From NCBI GenBank assembly GCA_946534785.1, contig CAMNCY010000006.1, positions 1 to 38,965 on the forward strand: a stretch of 38,965 nucleotides of DNA, written 5' to 3'. This DNA is from an uncultured Lachnospiraceae bacterium. GTDB taxonomy: Bacteria > Bacillota > Clostridia > Lachnospirales > Lachnospiraceae. Of the stretch, positions 9,069 to 16,996 are shown piece after piece (position 1 is the first letter of the stretch; each line of letters begins with the position of its first letter). Made by a program: the position numbers and the translations under genes. A model generated the notes under the pieces. The model did not search any database. It was given only the letters and a program-made list of their open reading frames with translations, and was not told the DNA's origin.

Positions 9069-10295
9069 TCAGCTTCCTTTTTCCAGTTCCCGTATGGCCA
9101 TACTCTTCGGAATAACGGCTGCGATCGCAAAAAGCAGAATGCCCGCGCTTACGACCAGTATCCCGCAGGCCCGGCCCGTGCCGGTTCCCAGGATCTTCGC
9201 AATGCCGTCCGCCGCTGCTCCCGCAGCTGCATAGGCGGCAGCGTATCCGATCTGCGAAATGAATCCCAGAAGCCCGAAGGCCCGGCCCTGTACCTCGTTG
9301 GGGATATTGGTCCTGGTCAGGTAATCCAGGCAGTTGTTCGAAAGAGGAAGTGTTGCAAAGAACAGGAATCCGAAGACGCACATCAAAACGGTCCCCGGGA
9401 AAAGACCGATGCCGGCCATGAAGATGCCGGACAGGGCAACGGAAAGTGCAAGGACCCGCACGTAATGCTTCCGGATCCCGCGGATGCCGAGGTACAGTCC
9501 CGAGGCAAGCATGCCGCATGCACTGACCGTTTCTATGACGCCCAGTGCTTTCGGATCCGCAAAAGACAGCGCCAGCGGCTTAATGAGGATCTGCAGGATG
9601 CCCAAAAGCAGCGTGATCCCGGAGGATATACAGGCAAGCAGCAGGACCCCCTTTCTTTCACGGATCGCCTTCCACCCCTGTGCGATTTCTCCTTTCCTGA
9701 AGGGCTCGCTGCCGGCCGCCGCTTTGGCGATGCTTTTCCGGACCGATGCGGCCGCCGCAACCGTGAGCAGGAACGTTCCGATATCCAGAAGGAGCAGGAT
9801 CTCCACGCCTTTTGCTTCCAGGAGGAACCCCGCTGCCACCGGTGCGAAGAGGTATCTTGCGCTGCCGGCCACGGAGATGAGGCCCCCCGCTCTGGAGAAC
9901 TCTTCTTCCGACAGAAGGTCTGTGACCGTTGCCTTATAGGAAGGCTCAAGAAGCGCCGAAAAGACCGCGCTGATAAAGACACCGGTGCAGATCTGCGCAA
10001 GCGTCGCACCCCCGTTTCTCATGCAGCAGAGAATATACAGGACGCCGACGGCGGAAAGACCGTCTCCCACCATCATCAGGACCCTTCTGTCATATCTGTC
10101 CGCAAGGATCCCGGCCGGGACACCCAGAAGGAGCGTCGGAAGAAACCCCAGGAGCGTCACCAGTCCCATGCCGGCAGCACTCCCCGTCTGCCGGAAGACA
10201 TATACTCCCAGCCCGAAGGCCGTCAGGCCGCTCCCTATGGACGAGATCAGTTCGCCGGTCCAGAGCAGCAGGAATTTTCTGTAGCCGGCACTCAT
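9069..10295 (-). CDS. MFS transporter (putative drug exporter)
   Basis: Start at internal Met MSAGYRKFLLLWTGELISSIGSGLTAFGLGVYVF; GVPAGILADRYDRRVLMMVGDGLSA matches the MFS loop motif; multiple TM segments. Starts 1 nt after the CPBP stop. Confidence 0.9.
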   Translation of the reverse strand: MSAGYRKFLLLWTGELISSIGSGLTAFGLGVYVFRQTGSAAGMGLVTLLGFLPTLLLGVPAGILADRYDRRVLMMVGDGLSAVGVLYILCCMRNGGATLAQICTGVFISAVFSALLEPSYKATVTDLLSEEEFSRAGGLISVAGSARYLFAPVAAGFLLEAKGVEILLLLDIGTFLLTVAAAASVRKSIAKAAAGSEPFRKGEIAQGWKAIRERKGVLLLACISSGITLLLGILQILIKPLALSFADPKALGVIETVSACGMLASGLYLGIRGIRKHYVRVLALSVALSGIFMAGIGLFPGTVLMCVFGFLFFATLPLSNNCLDYLTRTNIPNEVQGRAFGLLGFISQIGYAAAYAAAGAAADGIAKILGTGTGRACGILVVSAGILLFAIAAVIPKSMAIRELEKGS

Positions 10296-10296
10296 C

Positions 10297-11145
10297 TTAC
10301 ACTTCCTCCCCGAATCTTGTCTCAAGAAGTCTTCCCACGTGATCCGTCTCGAAGAACATTCTCCGGTTGCACAGGACAATGATCCCGGCGGCAATCACGC
10401 AGACAACGGTCTCCACGCATTTGGTCTGCGGCGTCATGGCGATCTTTTCCTGCATGAAGTTCACGAAAAGGTGAAAGATCATGCATGCGAGTATGGAACG
10501 GTCACTGACAAGGTACACCCATGTGATGATGAACCCGAGCGGGATCCCGCTGATAAAGAAATTGATCACATACAGAGGATTGACCATGAGGCCTGCCTGA
10601 TACGTCCCCTCGATGAAGATCAGCGGCAGGTGCCACAAAGACCACAGGATCCCGAAAAGCATGGACTCCCAGAACCAGTTCATGTATTCCCCGATGGAAT
10701 CTTCGCAGTATCCCTTCCAGCCGACTTCCTCAATGATCGATGCCACCGTGACCGTTACGAAAGCCGTCCCGATCCCCACGCCGGTAAAAGAGAAATCGTC
10801 CGTAAAGGAAAACTGCTCTTTCGGCTGACCGAACAGGAGGGACAGCAGGATCGAAATGACTACGATCAGTGCAAAAACAGCGACCGCACCGAGGACGTTG
10901 GCCCACTTTACTTTATAGAAACCCGCGACCTTGTTCCAAAGATCCCGTTTCAGTTCATCACAGCCGGAAACAAGCACGAACACCGTGGATACAACGGCAG
11001 GCGCGAACAGGCCGATGAGCATCAGCACCGCGCCGGGCCCCTCCGGGACAAAGACCGCGGGCACCCAGAAGATCCAGGTGAACAGATATGCACATATGAA
11101 AAACAGCACCGGCCTGTATCTGTATTTAACTTTCTCTTCCGTCAT
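10297..11145 (-). CDS. CPBP family intramembrane glutamic endopeptidase (Abi/Rce1-like)
   Basis: 282 aa polytopic membrane protein with EEVGWKGY and ILWSLWHLPL motifs and a third conserved segment MIFHLFVNF, characteristic of the CPBP/Abi family. Confidence 0.9.
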   Translation of the reverse strand: MTEEKVKYRYRPVLFFICAYLFTWIFWVPAVFVPEGPGAVLMLIGLFAPAVVSTVFVLVSGCDELKRDLWNKVAGFYKVKWANVLGAVAVFALIVVISILLSLLFGQPKEQFSFTDDFSFTGVGIGTAFVTVTVASIIEEVGWKGYCEDSIGEYMNWFWESMLFGILWSLWHLPLIFIEGTYQAGLMVNPLYVINFFISGIPLGFIITWVYLVSDRSILACMIFHLFVNFMQEKIAMTPQTKCVETVVCVIAAGIIVLCNRRMFFETDHVGRLLETRFGEEV

Positions 11146-11746
11146 CCTTCTTTCCTCCCGCGATCAGTTCCCTGATAAATGCCATCGTTCCGGGCTTTGC
11201 GCCGAATGTCTTTTCTGCAATATCGATAAATGCCGCCGCGTCATTCTCCGTAAAATCACCGTCGTCGAACAGCCCGGAGCTCAGAATGAGCATCATCTTC
11301 ACCCGTTCCTCGACCTGCTCACAGGCAAATATCCCCTGCCGGATGCCTTCCCTTACAACATCGGAAAGCAGCGGGACCGCCTCCGCGAGCAGTCTTTTAT
11401 TCAGTTTCTCGTGAAGCCGGAAATTCTCCCTGTCCTGCACCGCCATCGCAATGCTCTGCTCTTCCCGCTCCGGGCGGAAGGAACCGATCACCGCCGCCAT
11501 TTTCACGGGGACCGGTACAGGCGAAGCCGCGGCCTCCCTTGCCCGGCTGACCTCTTCCGTGATCATCATGTCGATGACCGCTTCCAGAGTCGCTTCCTTG
11601 CTGGGAAAATGATAATAAAACGTGCCTTTGGCAACACCGGCCTCTTCTATGATTTCATCCACACTGGTCTGCTCATACCCCTTCTCCAGGAATTTCCTGT
11701 AAGCGATCCTGATCAGTTCGTCTTTTCTTCGTTCTCCTTTTTTCAT
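11126..11746 (-). CDS. TetR/AcrR family transcriptional regulator
   Basis: MKKGERRKDELIRIAYRKFLEKGYEQTSVDEIIEEAGVAKGTFYYHFPSKEATLEAVID is a typical TetR HTH. ATG at 11746 with GGAGGA upstream; the ORF-track start is a TTG at 11758. Overlaps the CPBP start by 20 nt. Confidence 0.95.
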   Translation of the reverse strand: MKKGERRKDELIRIAYRKFLEKGYEQTSVDEIIEEAGVAKGTFYYHFPSKEATLEAVIDMMITEEVSRAREAAASPVPVPVKMAAVIGSFRPEREEQSIAMAVQDRENFRLHEKLNKRLLAEAVPLLSDVVREGIRQGIFACEQVEERVKMMLILSSGLFDDGDFTENDAAAFIDIAEKTFGAKPGTMAFIRELIAGGKKDDGRES

Positions 11747-11758
11747 ATCTTCCTCCAA

Positions 11759-11777
11759 AACCGACTACTGGTCGGTT
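11759..11777. promoter_or_regulatory. Putative TetR operator O1 (perfect palindrome)
   Basis: AACCGAC-TACTG-GTCGGTT, 7-bp perfect arms, between the tetR promoter -10 and the start codon. Confidence 0.8.
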
Positions 11778-11783
11778 ACATCC

Positions 11784-11812
11784 TAACATGCCGTCATATG
11801 CATGTCAACAGA
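11784..11812 (-). promoter_or_regulatory. Putative sigma-A promoter of the tetR-CPBP-MFS operon
   Basis: Minus strand TTGACA-N17-TAGGAT (TTGACATGCATATGACGGCATGTTAGGAT). Confidence 0.8.
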
Positions 11813-11817
11813 TTTTT

Positions 11818-11835
11818 AGACCGTCAGTCGGTTTT
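11818..11835. promoter_or_regulatory. Putative TetR operator O2 (imperfect)
   Basis: AGACCGTCAGTCGGTTTT; shares the GTCGGTT half-site with O1; lies just upstream of the -35 box. Confidence 0.6.
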
Positions 11836-11865
11836 TGATCAGGAGGATCTGCTCCTGCCCGGGAC

Positions 11866-11895
11866 GTGAGTCAGTGTACCTGTCCCCGTGACTCA
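11866..11895. repeat. Inverted repeat, possible REP-like palindrome
   Basis: TGAGTCA (11867-11873) ... TGACTCA (11889-11895) around GTGTACCTGTCCCCG. Confidence 0.5.
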
Positions 11896-11903
11896 GACGC
11901 ATA

Positions 11904-11930
11904 CAAAAAGACCGCCCTTTCGGACGGTCG
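11904..11930 (-). terminator. Intrinsic terminator after rsgA
   Basis: Minus strand GACCGTCC-GAAA-GGGCGGTC-TTTTTG. Confidence 0.8.
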
Positions 11931-11960
11931 CAAATGGCTTTACTGGCTTTTTGTATTATC

Positions 11961-12854
11961 TTATCTGTAGCCCTGTGTATCCTTCAGCTGCTCAAAGATC
12001 TCCCGGTAGTTTTCGTACCGGATCCTGCTGATCTTTCCTTCCCGGACGGCTCCCTTGACGCGGCAGTCGGGCTCCTTCATGTGGCAGCACCCCTGGAAGC
12101 GGCACTGCGGCTGGTATTCCTCAAATTCCGGATAATAGTCTTTGAGCTGCTCCGCCTCCATATCCAGAAGATACAAAGACGTGAATCCCGGCGTGTCCAC
12201 AAGATAGGTGTCCCTGCCGGCGGACAGAAGCTGTACGTGGCGGGTCGTGTTCTTTCCCCGGGCGATCTTTGCGGAGAGTTCTCCCGTCTGCATGTTCGCA
12301 TCCGGGCAAAGACGGTTGATCAGGGAGGACTTTCCCGCGCCGGAAGGACCGGTGATCACGGTCGTCTTTCCCTCCAGGATCTCCTTGAGCTTGGCAAGAT
12401 CTTCCCTCTTACTCCGAACGGAAAGAAAAAGGACCTGACATCCGCACCGGCTGTAGGTGTCCCCCAGCTCTTTCAAATGTTCCGCAGACGCAAGATCCGT
12501 TTTGTTAAAACACAGCACCGCGGGCAGTCCCTTGCGGTGCATGGTGATGAGGAACCGGTCCAGCATGTTGAAGCTGGGGACCGGGTCCTTTACGGCAAAC
12601 AGAAGGAGCGCCTGGTCGACGTTGGCCACATTGGGCCGCACCAGATCGTTCTTCCTGGGAAGGAGACGCGTGATGTTCCCCTCCTTCGGAAGGCTCCCCT
12701 CGTCCGTTATTTCCATTTCGACGTTGTCGCCGACAAGCGGTTTTTCATGGAGCGCACGGAACAGCCCCCGCGCGCGGCACCGGTAGATCTCCTCTCCGGT
12801 ATGCACCTCATAAAAGCCCGCAACACTCTTGATGATCTTTCCGGTAAGTGGCAT
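11961..12854 (-). CDS. rsgA: Ribosome small subunit-dependent GTPase A
   Basis: MPLTGKIIKSVAGFYEVHTGEE...; circularly permuted GTPase motifs FNKTDL, GPSGAGKSSLINRL, VDTPGF; Cys/His zinc cluster CRFQGCCHMKEPDCRVK. Follows prkC. Confidence 0.96.
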   Translation of the reverse strand: MPLTGKIIKSVAGFYEVHTGEEIYRCRARGLFRALHEKPLVGDNVEMEITDEGSLPKEGNITRLLPRKNDLVRPNVANVDQALLLFAVKDPVPSFNMLDRFLITMHRKGLPAVLCFNKTDLASAEHLKELGDTYSRCGCQVLFLSVRSKREDLAKLKEILEGKTTVITGPSGAGKSSLINRLCPDANMQTGELSAKIARGKNTTRHVQLLSAGRDTYLVDTPGFTSLYLLDMEAEQLKDYYPEFEEYQPQCRFQGCCHMKEPDCRVKGAVREGKISRIRYENYREIFEQLKDTQGYR

Positions 12855-12889
12855 GCATCCTCCCGTGTGATGCTTTCCGGCCGCGGCGG

Positions 12890-15085
12890 TCACTGCTCGG
12901 GCACGAAATTCAGCTGTCTTGTAATGACCTTCTGTCCGTTCTGCGCATCCGGCGCCGTGGAAGGATAGCTCATCGACAGCGTTCCGGTGGGAGAAATGAT
13001 ATGCGTATATCCGGTCGGGATCGGGAATGTCGTGGTCGTGGTCTCTAGAAGCTTGGTGCCGTCAGAAGCAATGATGACCGCGTATACCTGGGTCCCGGGC
13101 ACATAATCGGGCGCTTCCGCTGCCGTAGGTGCCGTGACCTCTGCGGAATAACTGTAGGTGACCGGTGTCTGGGGCTCCTCGGTTTCATTCGATTTTGCCA
13201 CCTTCAGAAGGATCTTCGTATCCGGTTCCACATAGGAGCCCGCTTCTTCGCTCTGGCTGCTGACAAGACCCGCCATGTTGGGATCCGTCGCTTCCACTTC
13301 GGCGCTTTCATAGGTAAGCCCTGCCTCGGTAAGGCGGGCCATGGCCTCCTCGATGGTCATCCCGGTGACCTTGGGCACCTGGACCCTTCCGTCCTTATCC
13401 TGGCCCGTACTGATCCGGATCGTCACGGTGGATCCGCTCGGTGCGAATTCGCCGGCTGCCGGCACCTGGGAGATGATATGGTCCATCTCCACCTCGTCCG
13501 AAGCTTCCTCCTCCTTATTGACCGTAAAACCTTTATTACGGATCGTGGAGACGGCCTCCGCAAGGCTCTTTCCCGTTACGTCCGGGACCTCGATCCCGTT
13601 CCTTCCGGCGCTGACCGTAAGGACGATGCTGGAACCCGAAGCGACCTGGGTGCCTTCCTGCACATTGGAACCCACGACCTGCCCGGCTTCGTAATCATCC
13701 GATTCCACGTAGGTGATCTCGGCAGTAAGGCCAAGATCCTGCAGGGCCTGGCGCATTTCTTCGCCGTTGTTGCCGATCACGGCCGGTACGGTCACCATGA
13801 CCGCCTGATCCTGCGGCACGGACTCTTCCGGCTCCTCGTTTCCGGAGGGAACAAGACCCAGCTTCATGGCGGCATAGGCGATAATGCCAAGACCGATCAG
13901 GATGGCGGCGATCACCGCAAGGACCGTGATGAGCCTGTCTTTTCCGGGACTGTAGTCATTCTCCTCGAAGTCGTCCGTAAAGTCATCCTCATCATACCGT
14001 TTCCGGACGGTGCGGGTCCTGCGCACGCGTTCCGGCTGTCTGGAAGGAGCGGGCTTTACCGGCTCATACGGCTCGTCCTCTCCGTAATCGTCCTCATAAT
14101 GATAATCTTCGTGATAGTCTTCGTAATCATCTTCCTCGGGATACTCCTCCTCGCGGATCGCATCATCCCGGTAAAGATGGCGCCTGATATCTTCCCGTTC
14201 CTTGCCGGTGCTGATCCTGGTCGCCGACTGTTCATCGGGATGGATCACCCTGACAAAATTGTCGTTGGGGTGGATCAGGGACTGCTTCAGGTCCGCGATC
14301 AGCTCCTGCATGTTCTGGTATCTTCTGTCCGGGCTCTTTTCACAGCATTTGAGCACGATCTGCTCCACGCTGTTGGGGATGTCCGGCACGAAATCCCTGG
14401 GAGAAGGCATCGGCGACTGGATATGCTTGATCGCGATGGCGACCGTGGTCTCCCCGTTGAAGGGCACCCGGCCTGTCAGCATTTCGAAAATACTGATGCC
14501 CAGGGAATAGATATCGCTTCGTTCATCGCTGTAGCCGCCGCGCGCCTGCTCGGGAGACGTGTAGTGGACCGATCCCATGACGTTGGACGTGATGGTATTG
14601 CTGGTCGCCGCCTTCGCGATGCCGAAATCCGTCACCTTGACCTTTCCGTCCTTGGAAATGATGATGTTCTGCGGCTTGATATCCCGGTGGATGATATGAT
14701 TGTTATGCGCCGCCTCCAGGCCCATGGAGACCTGGATCGCAATACTGATCGCTTCCTTCACCGAAAGACGGGACTTTTTCTCGATATACTGCTTGAGCGT
14801 AATGCCGTCGACCAGTTCCATGACGATATAATACATGCCCTTTTCATCGCCGACGTCATAGACGTTGACGATGTTGGGATGCATCAGTCCTGCTGCCGCC
14901 TGGGCTTCCACGCGGAATTTGGACACAAAATTGGCATTATCGGAAAATTCCTGTTTCAGTGCCTTGATGGCAACGAATCTGTTGAGTTTATGGTCTTTTG
15001 CCCTGTAGACAACCGACATGCCGCCCGTGCCGATCTTTTCCAGCACTTCATATCGATCTGCTATCAGCATTCCGATCTTAACCAT
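12890..15085 (-). CDS. prkC: PASTA-domain Ser/Thr protein kinase (PrkC/Stk1-like)
   Basis: 731 aa; GTGGMSVVYRAKD, HRDIKPQNIII, TDFGIAK kinase motifs; TM (LITVLAVIAAILIGLGIIAYAAM); three PASTA repeats (VTVPAVIGNN..., IEVPDVTGKS..., VQVPKVTGMT...). Confidence 0.97.
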   Translation of the reverse strand: MVKIGMLIADRYEVLEKIGTGGMSVVYRAKDHKLNRFVAIKALKQEFSDNANFVSKFRVEAQAAAGLMHPNIVNVYDVGDEKGMYYIVMELVDGITLKQYIEKKSRLSVKEAISIAIQVSMGLEAAHNNHIIHRDIKPQNIIISKDGKVKVTDFGIAKAATSNTITSNVMGSVHYTSPEQARGGYSDERSDIYSLGISIFEMLTGRVPFNGETTVAIAIKHIQSPMPSPRDFVPDIPNSVEQIVLKCCEKSPDRRYQNMQELIADLKQSLIHPNDNFVRVIHPDEQSATRISTGKEREDIRRHLYRDDAIREEEYPEEDDYEDYHEDYHYEDDYGEDEPYEPVKPAPSRQPERVRRTRTVRKRYDEDDFTDDFEENDYSPGKDRLITVLAVIAAILIGLGIIAYAAMKLGLVPSGNEEPEESVPQDQAVMVTVPAVIGNNGEEMRQALQDLGLTAEITYVESDDYEAGQVVGSNVQEGTQVASGSSIVLTVSAGRNGIEVPDVTGKSLAEAVSTIRNKGFTVNKEEEASDEVEMDHIISQVPAAGEFAPSGSTVTIRISTGQDKDGRVQVPKVTGMTIEEAMARLTEAGLTYESAEVEATDPNMAGLVSSQSEEAGSYVEPDTKILLKVAKSNETEEPQTPVTYSYSAEVTAPTAAEAPDYVPGTQVYAVIIASDGTKLLETTTTTFPIPTGYTHIISPTGTLSMSYPSTAPDAQNGQKVITRQLNFVPEQ

Positions 15086-15144
15086 ACGATTCCTTTCATA
15101 TCGAAATCACTTTCGACATTCTGTACCCCATATCCTGTAACGGA

Positions 15145-15873
15145 TCATGCAAAAGCGTCGACCAGAATTACGGAAATATTATCCGTTCCCCCGCTCCGGT
15201 TCGCGCTTTCCACCAGGATCCTGCCTTTTTCTTCCACCGGCAGTTCCCTTTGAAGGATCTCCAGTATCTCCTCGTCTTCCAGCATATTGGTGAGCCCGTC
15301 CGAACACATCAGGACCAGGTCTCCCCGGTGAAGATCGCTGGTGAAGAAATCGATATCCAGATAATCCTCCGCCCCGATCGCCCTGGTGATCACATTCTTT
15401 TCCGGATGCGTACGGGCCCGTTCACTGCTGAGGGTCCCGTTCATGACCATCTCCTGGACAAGGGAATGATCGACCGTGATCTGGCGGAGAGAGTTTTTTC
15501 CCGCGATATACAGCCTGCTGTCGCCCACATTCGCCACATGAAGCGTATTCTCGCTGATGCAGGCGATCACGATCGTCGTCCCGCATCCCTCGAGTTCTTC
15601 CCGGTCCAGGGAAATACGGTGGAGCCCTTCATTCACGTGATGGAGGGAAATATCGATGACGTCCCGGATATTCGTATCCTTTTCCTCTTCGATCCTCCGG
15701 ACCGTTTCCGTGACCGCATACCGTGAGGCGAAATCTCCGGCCTTGTGTCCGCCCATGCCGTCTGCCACGATGTACAGATTCGGAAGGCTGCCCTTCCTTT
15801 CATCGGAAGCGTACACAAAATCCTGATTCATTTTTCTCTTCCTACCGATATCGGTAATGGAAAAAGACTGCAT
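15145..15873 (-). CDS. prpC: PP2C-family Ser/Thr phosphatase (PrpC/Stp)
   Basis: 242 aa; DIGRKRKMNQD, VADGMGGHKAGD, VGDSRLY, CSDGLTNML, SGGTDNISVIL motifs; adjacent to prkC. Confidence 0.96.
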   Translation of the reverse strand: MQSFSITDIGRKRKMNQDFVYASDERKGSLPNLYIVADGMGGHKAGDFASRYAVTETVRRIEEEKDTNIRDVIDISLHHVNEGLHRISLDREELEGCGTTIVIACISENTLHVANVGDSRLYIAGKNSLRQITVDHSLVQEMVMNGTLSSERARTHPEKNVITRAIGAEDYLDIDFFTSDLHRGDLVLMCSDGLTNMLEDEEILEILQRELPVEEKGRILVESANRSGGTDNISVILVDAFA

Positions 15874-15917
15874 TTTCGCTCCTTATGCCCTGTCCCCAAA
15901 ACGGGAAAACATGAACA

Positions 15918-16940
15918 TCACAAAAGGTGCCTGTGCCGCAACTGACCACAGGCGCCGTCAATATCTCTGCCTAATACTCTCCTAATACTAACATTTATTC
16001 CATGTTTTTCAAGTTTATTTTTGAAGGAGAGCACTGCGTCCTTCTCCGGCTGTGTGTACTCTCTTTCCTTCACGGGATTGACCGGGATCAGGTTGATGTG
16101 GGCGCCGACGCTCCGGGCAAGGGCCGCGAGCTTTTCGGCATCCTCCGCGGAATCATTGACACCCTTGATGAGGCTGTATTCAAAGGTGATCCTGCGCCCC
16201 GTCCTGTCAAAATAATAATTACAGGCATCCATCAGCTCGCTGATCGAATACTTCTGTGCGATGGGCATGATCTTCCTTCTCTGCCCGTCCGTGGGCGCAT
16301 GAAGGGACAGAGCAAGGGTAATGCCCAGGTCTTCGTCCGCCAGCTTTTTCATGGCGGGCACCAGGCCGCAGGTGGAGACGGTGATGCTCCTCCGGCTGAG
16401 CCCCATGCCTTTTTCGTGGGTGATCAGCTTCAGGAAGCGGACAAGATTGTCGTAATTGTCCAGCGGCTCTCCGGTCCCCATGACCACGATGTGGGATATT
16501 TTTTCCTGCACGGTCCTTTCGATCGCATAGATCTGGTCCAGCATTTCGGAAGCGGCAAGATTCCGTTTCAGGCCGTCCAGCGTGGAGGCGCAGAAACGGC
16601 ACCCCATGCGGCAGCCGGCCTGGGAAGAGATGCAGATGCTGTTCCCGAACCGGTACTTCATGAAGACGCTCTCCACTGTCTCCCCGTCGGCAAGGGCGAA
16701 CAGGAATTTCTGTGTCCCGTCAAGGCGGGAGATCTGCCTGTCCGCTGTCACAGGCGGAAAAAGCGGCTGCTCTTCTTCAAGCATCGCGATCAGCTTTGCC
16801 GGAAGGTTCGTCATCTGCCCATAGTCCGGCACACGCTTATTGTGCAGCCAGGAAAACACCTGGTCCGCACGGAATCTGGGATATCCTTTCTCCGTCAGAT
16901 ATGTTTCCAGTTCTTCCGGAAACATGGACTTTATATCCAT
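15918..16940 (-). CDS. rlmN: 23S rRNA (adenine(2503)-C(2))-methyltransferase RlmN
   Basis: 340 aa; radical SAM SSQAGCRMGCRFCAS, GTGEPLDNYDN, C-terminal RRVLGRDIDGACGQLR. Confidence 0.97.
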   Translation of the reverse strand: MDIKSMFPEELETYLTEKGYPRFRADQVFSWLHNKRVPDYGQMTNLPAKLIAMLEEEQPLFPPVTADRQISRLDGTQKFLFALADGETVESVFMKYRFGNSICISSQAGCRMGCRFCASTLDGLKRNLAASEMLDQIYAIERTVQEKISHIVVMGTGEPLDNYDNLVRFLKLITHEKGMGLSRRSITVSTCGLVPAMKKLADEDLGITLALSLHAPTDGQRRKIMPIAQKYSISELMDACNYYFDRTGRRITFEYSLIKGVNDSAEDAEKLAALARSVGAHINLIPVNPVKEREYTQPEKDAVLSFKNKLEKHGINVSIRRVLGRDIDGACGQLRHRHLL

Positions 16941-16970
16941 GAAAACACTCCTGTTTCAGTTTCTGTATCC

Positions 16971-16996
16971 GTATCGGCTTACTGTATCGGCTTACT
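16971..16996. repeat. Perfect 13-bp tandem duplication at the rsmB stop codon
   Basis: GTATCGGCTTACT x2 (16971-16983, 16984-16996). Confidence 0.95.

Noticed and set aside
10297-11145. CPBP gene as a phage-defence abortive infection system
   Set aside because: The historical 'Abi' family name is not evidence of phage defence. The context (TetR and MFS, no phage or defence neighbours) fits efflux or peptide-immunity better.
13478-15253. 591-aa plus-strand ORF antisense to prkC
   Set aside because: Same shadow-ORF explanation; the opposite strand encodes a clear PASTA kinase.
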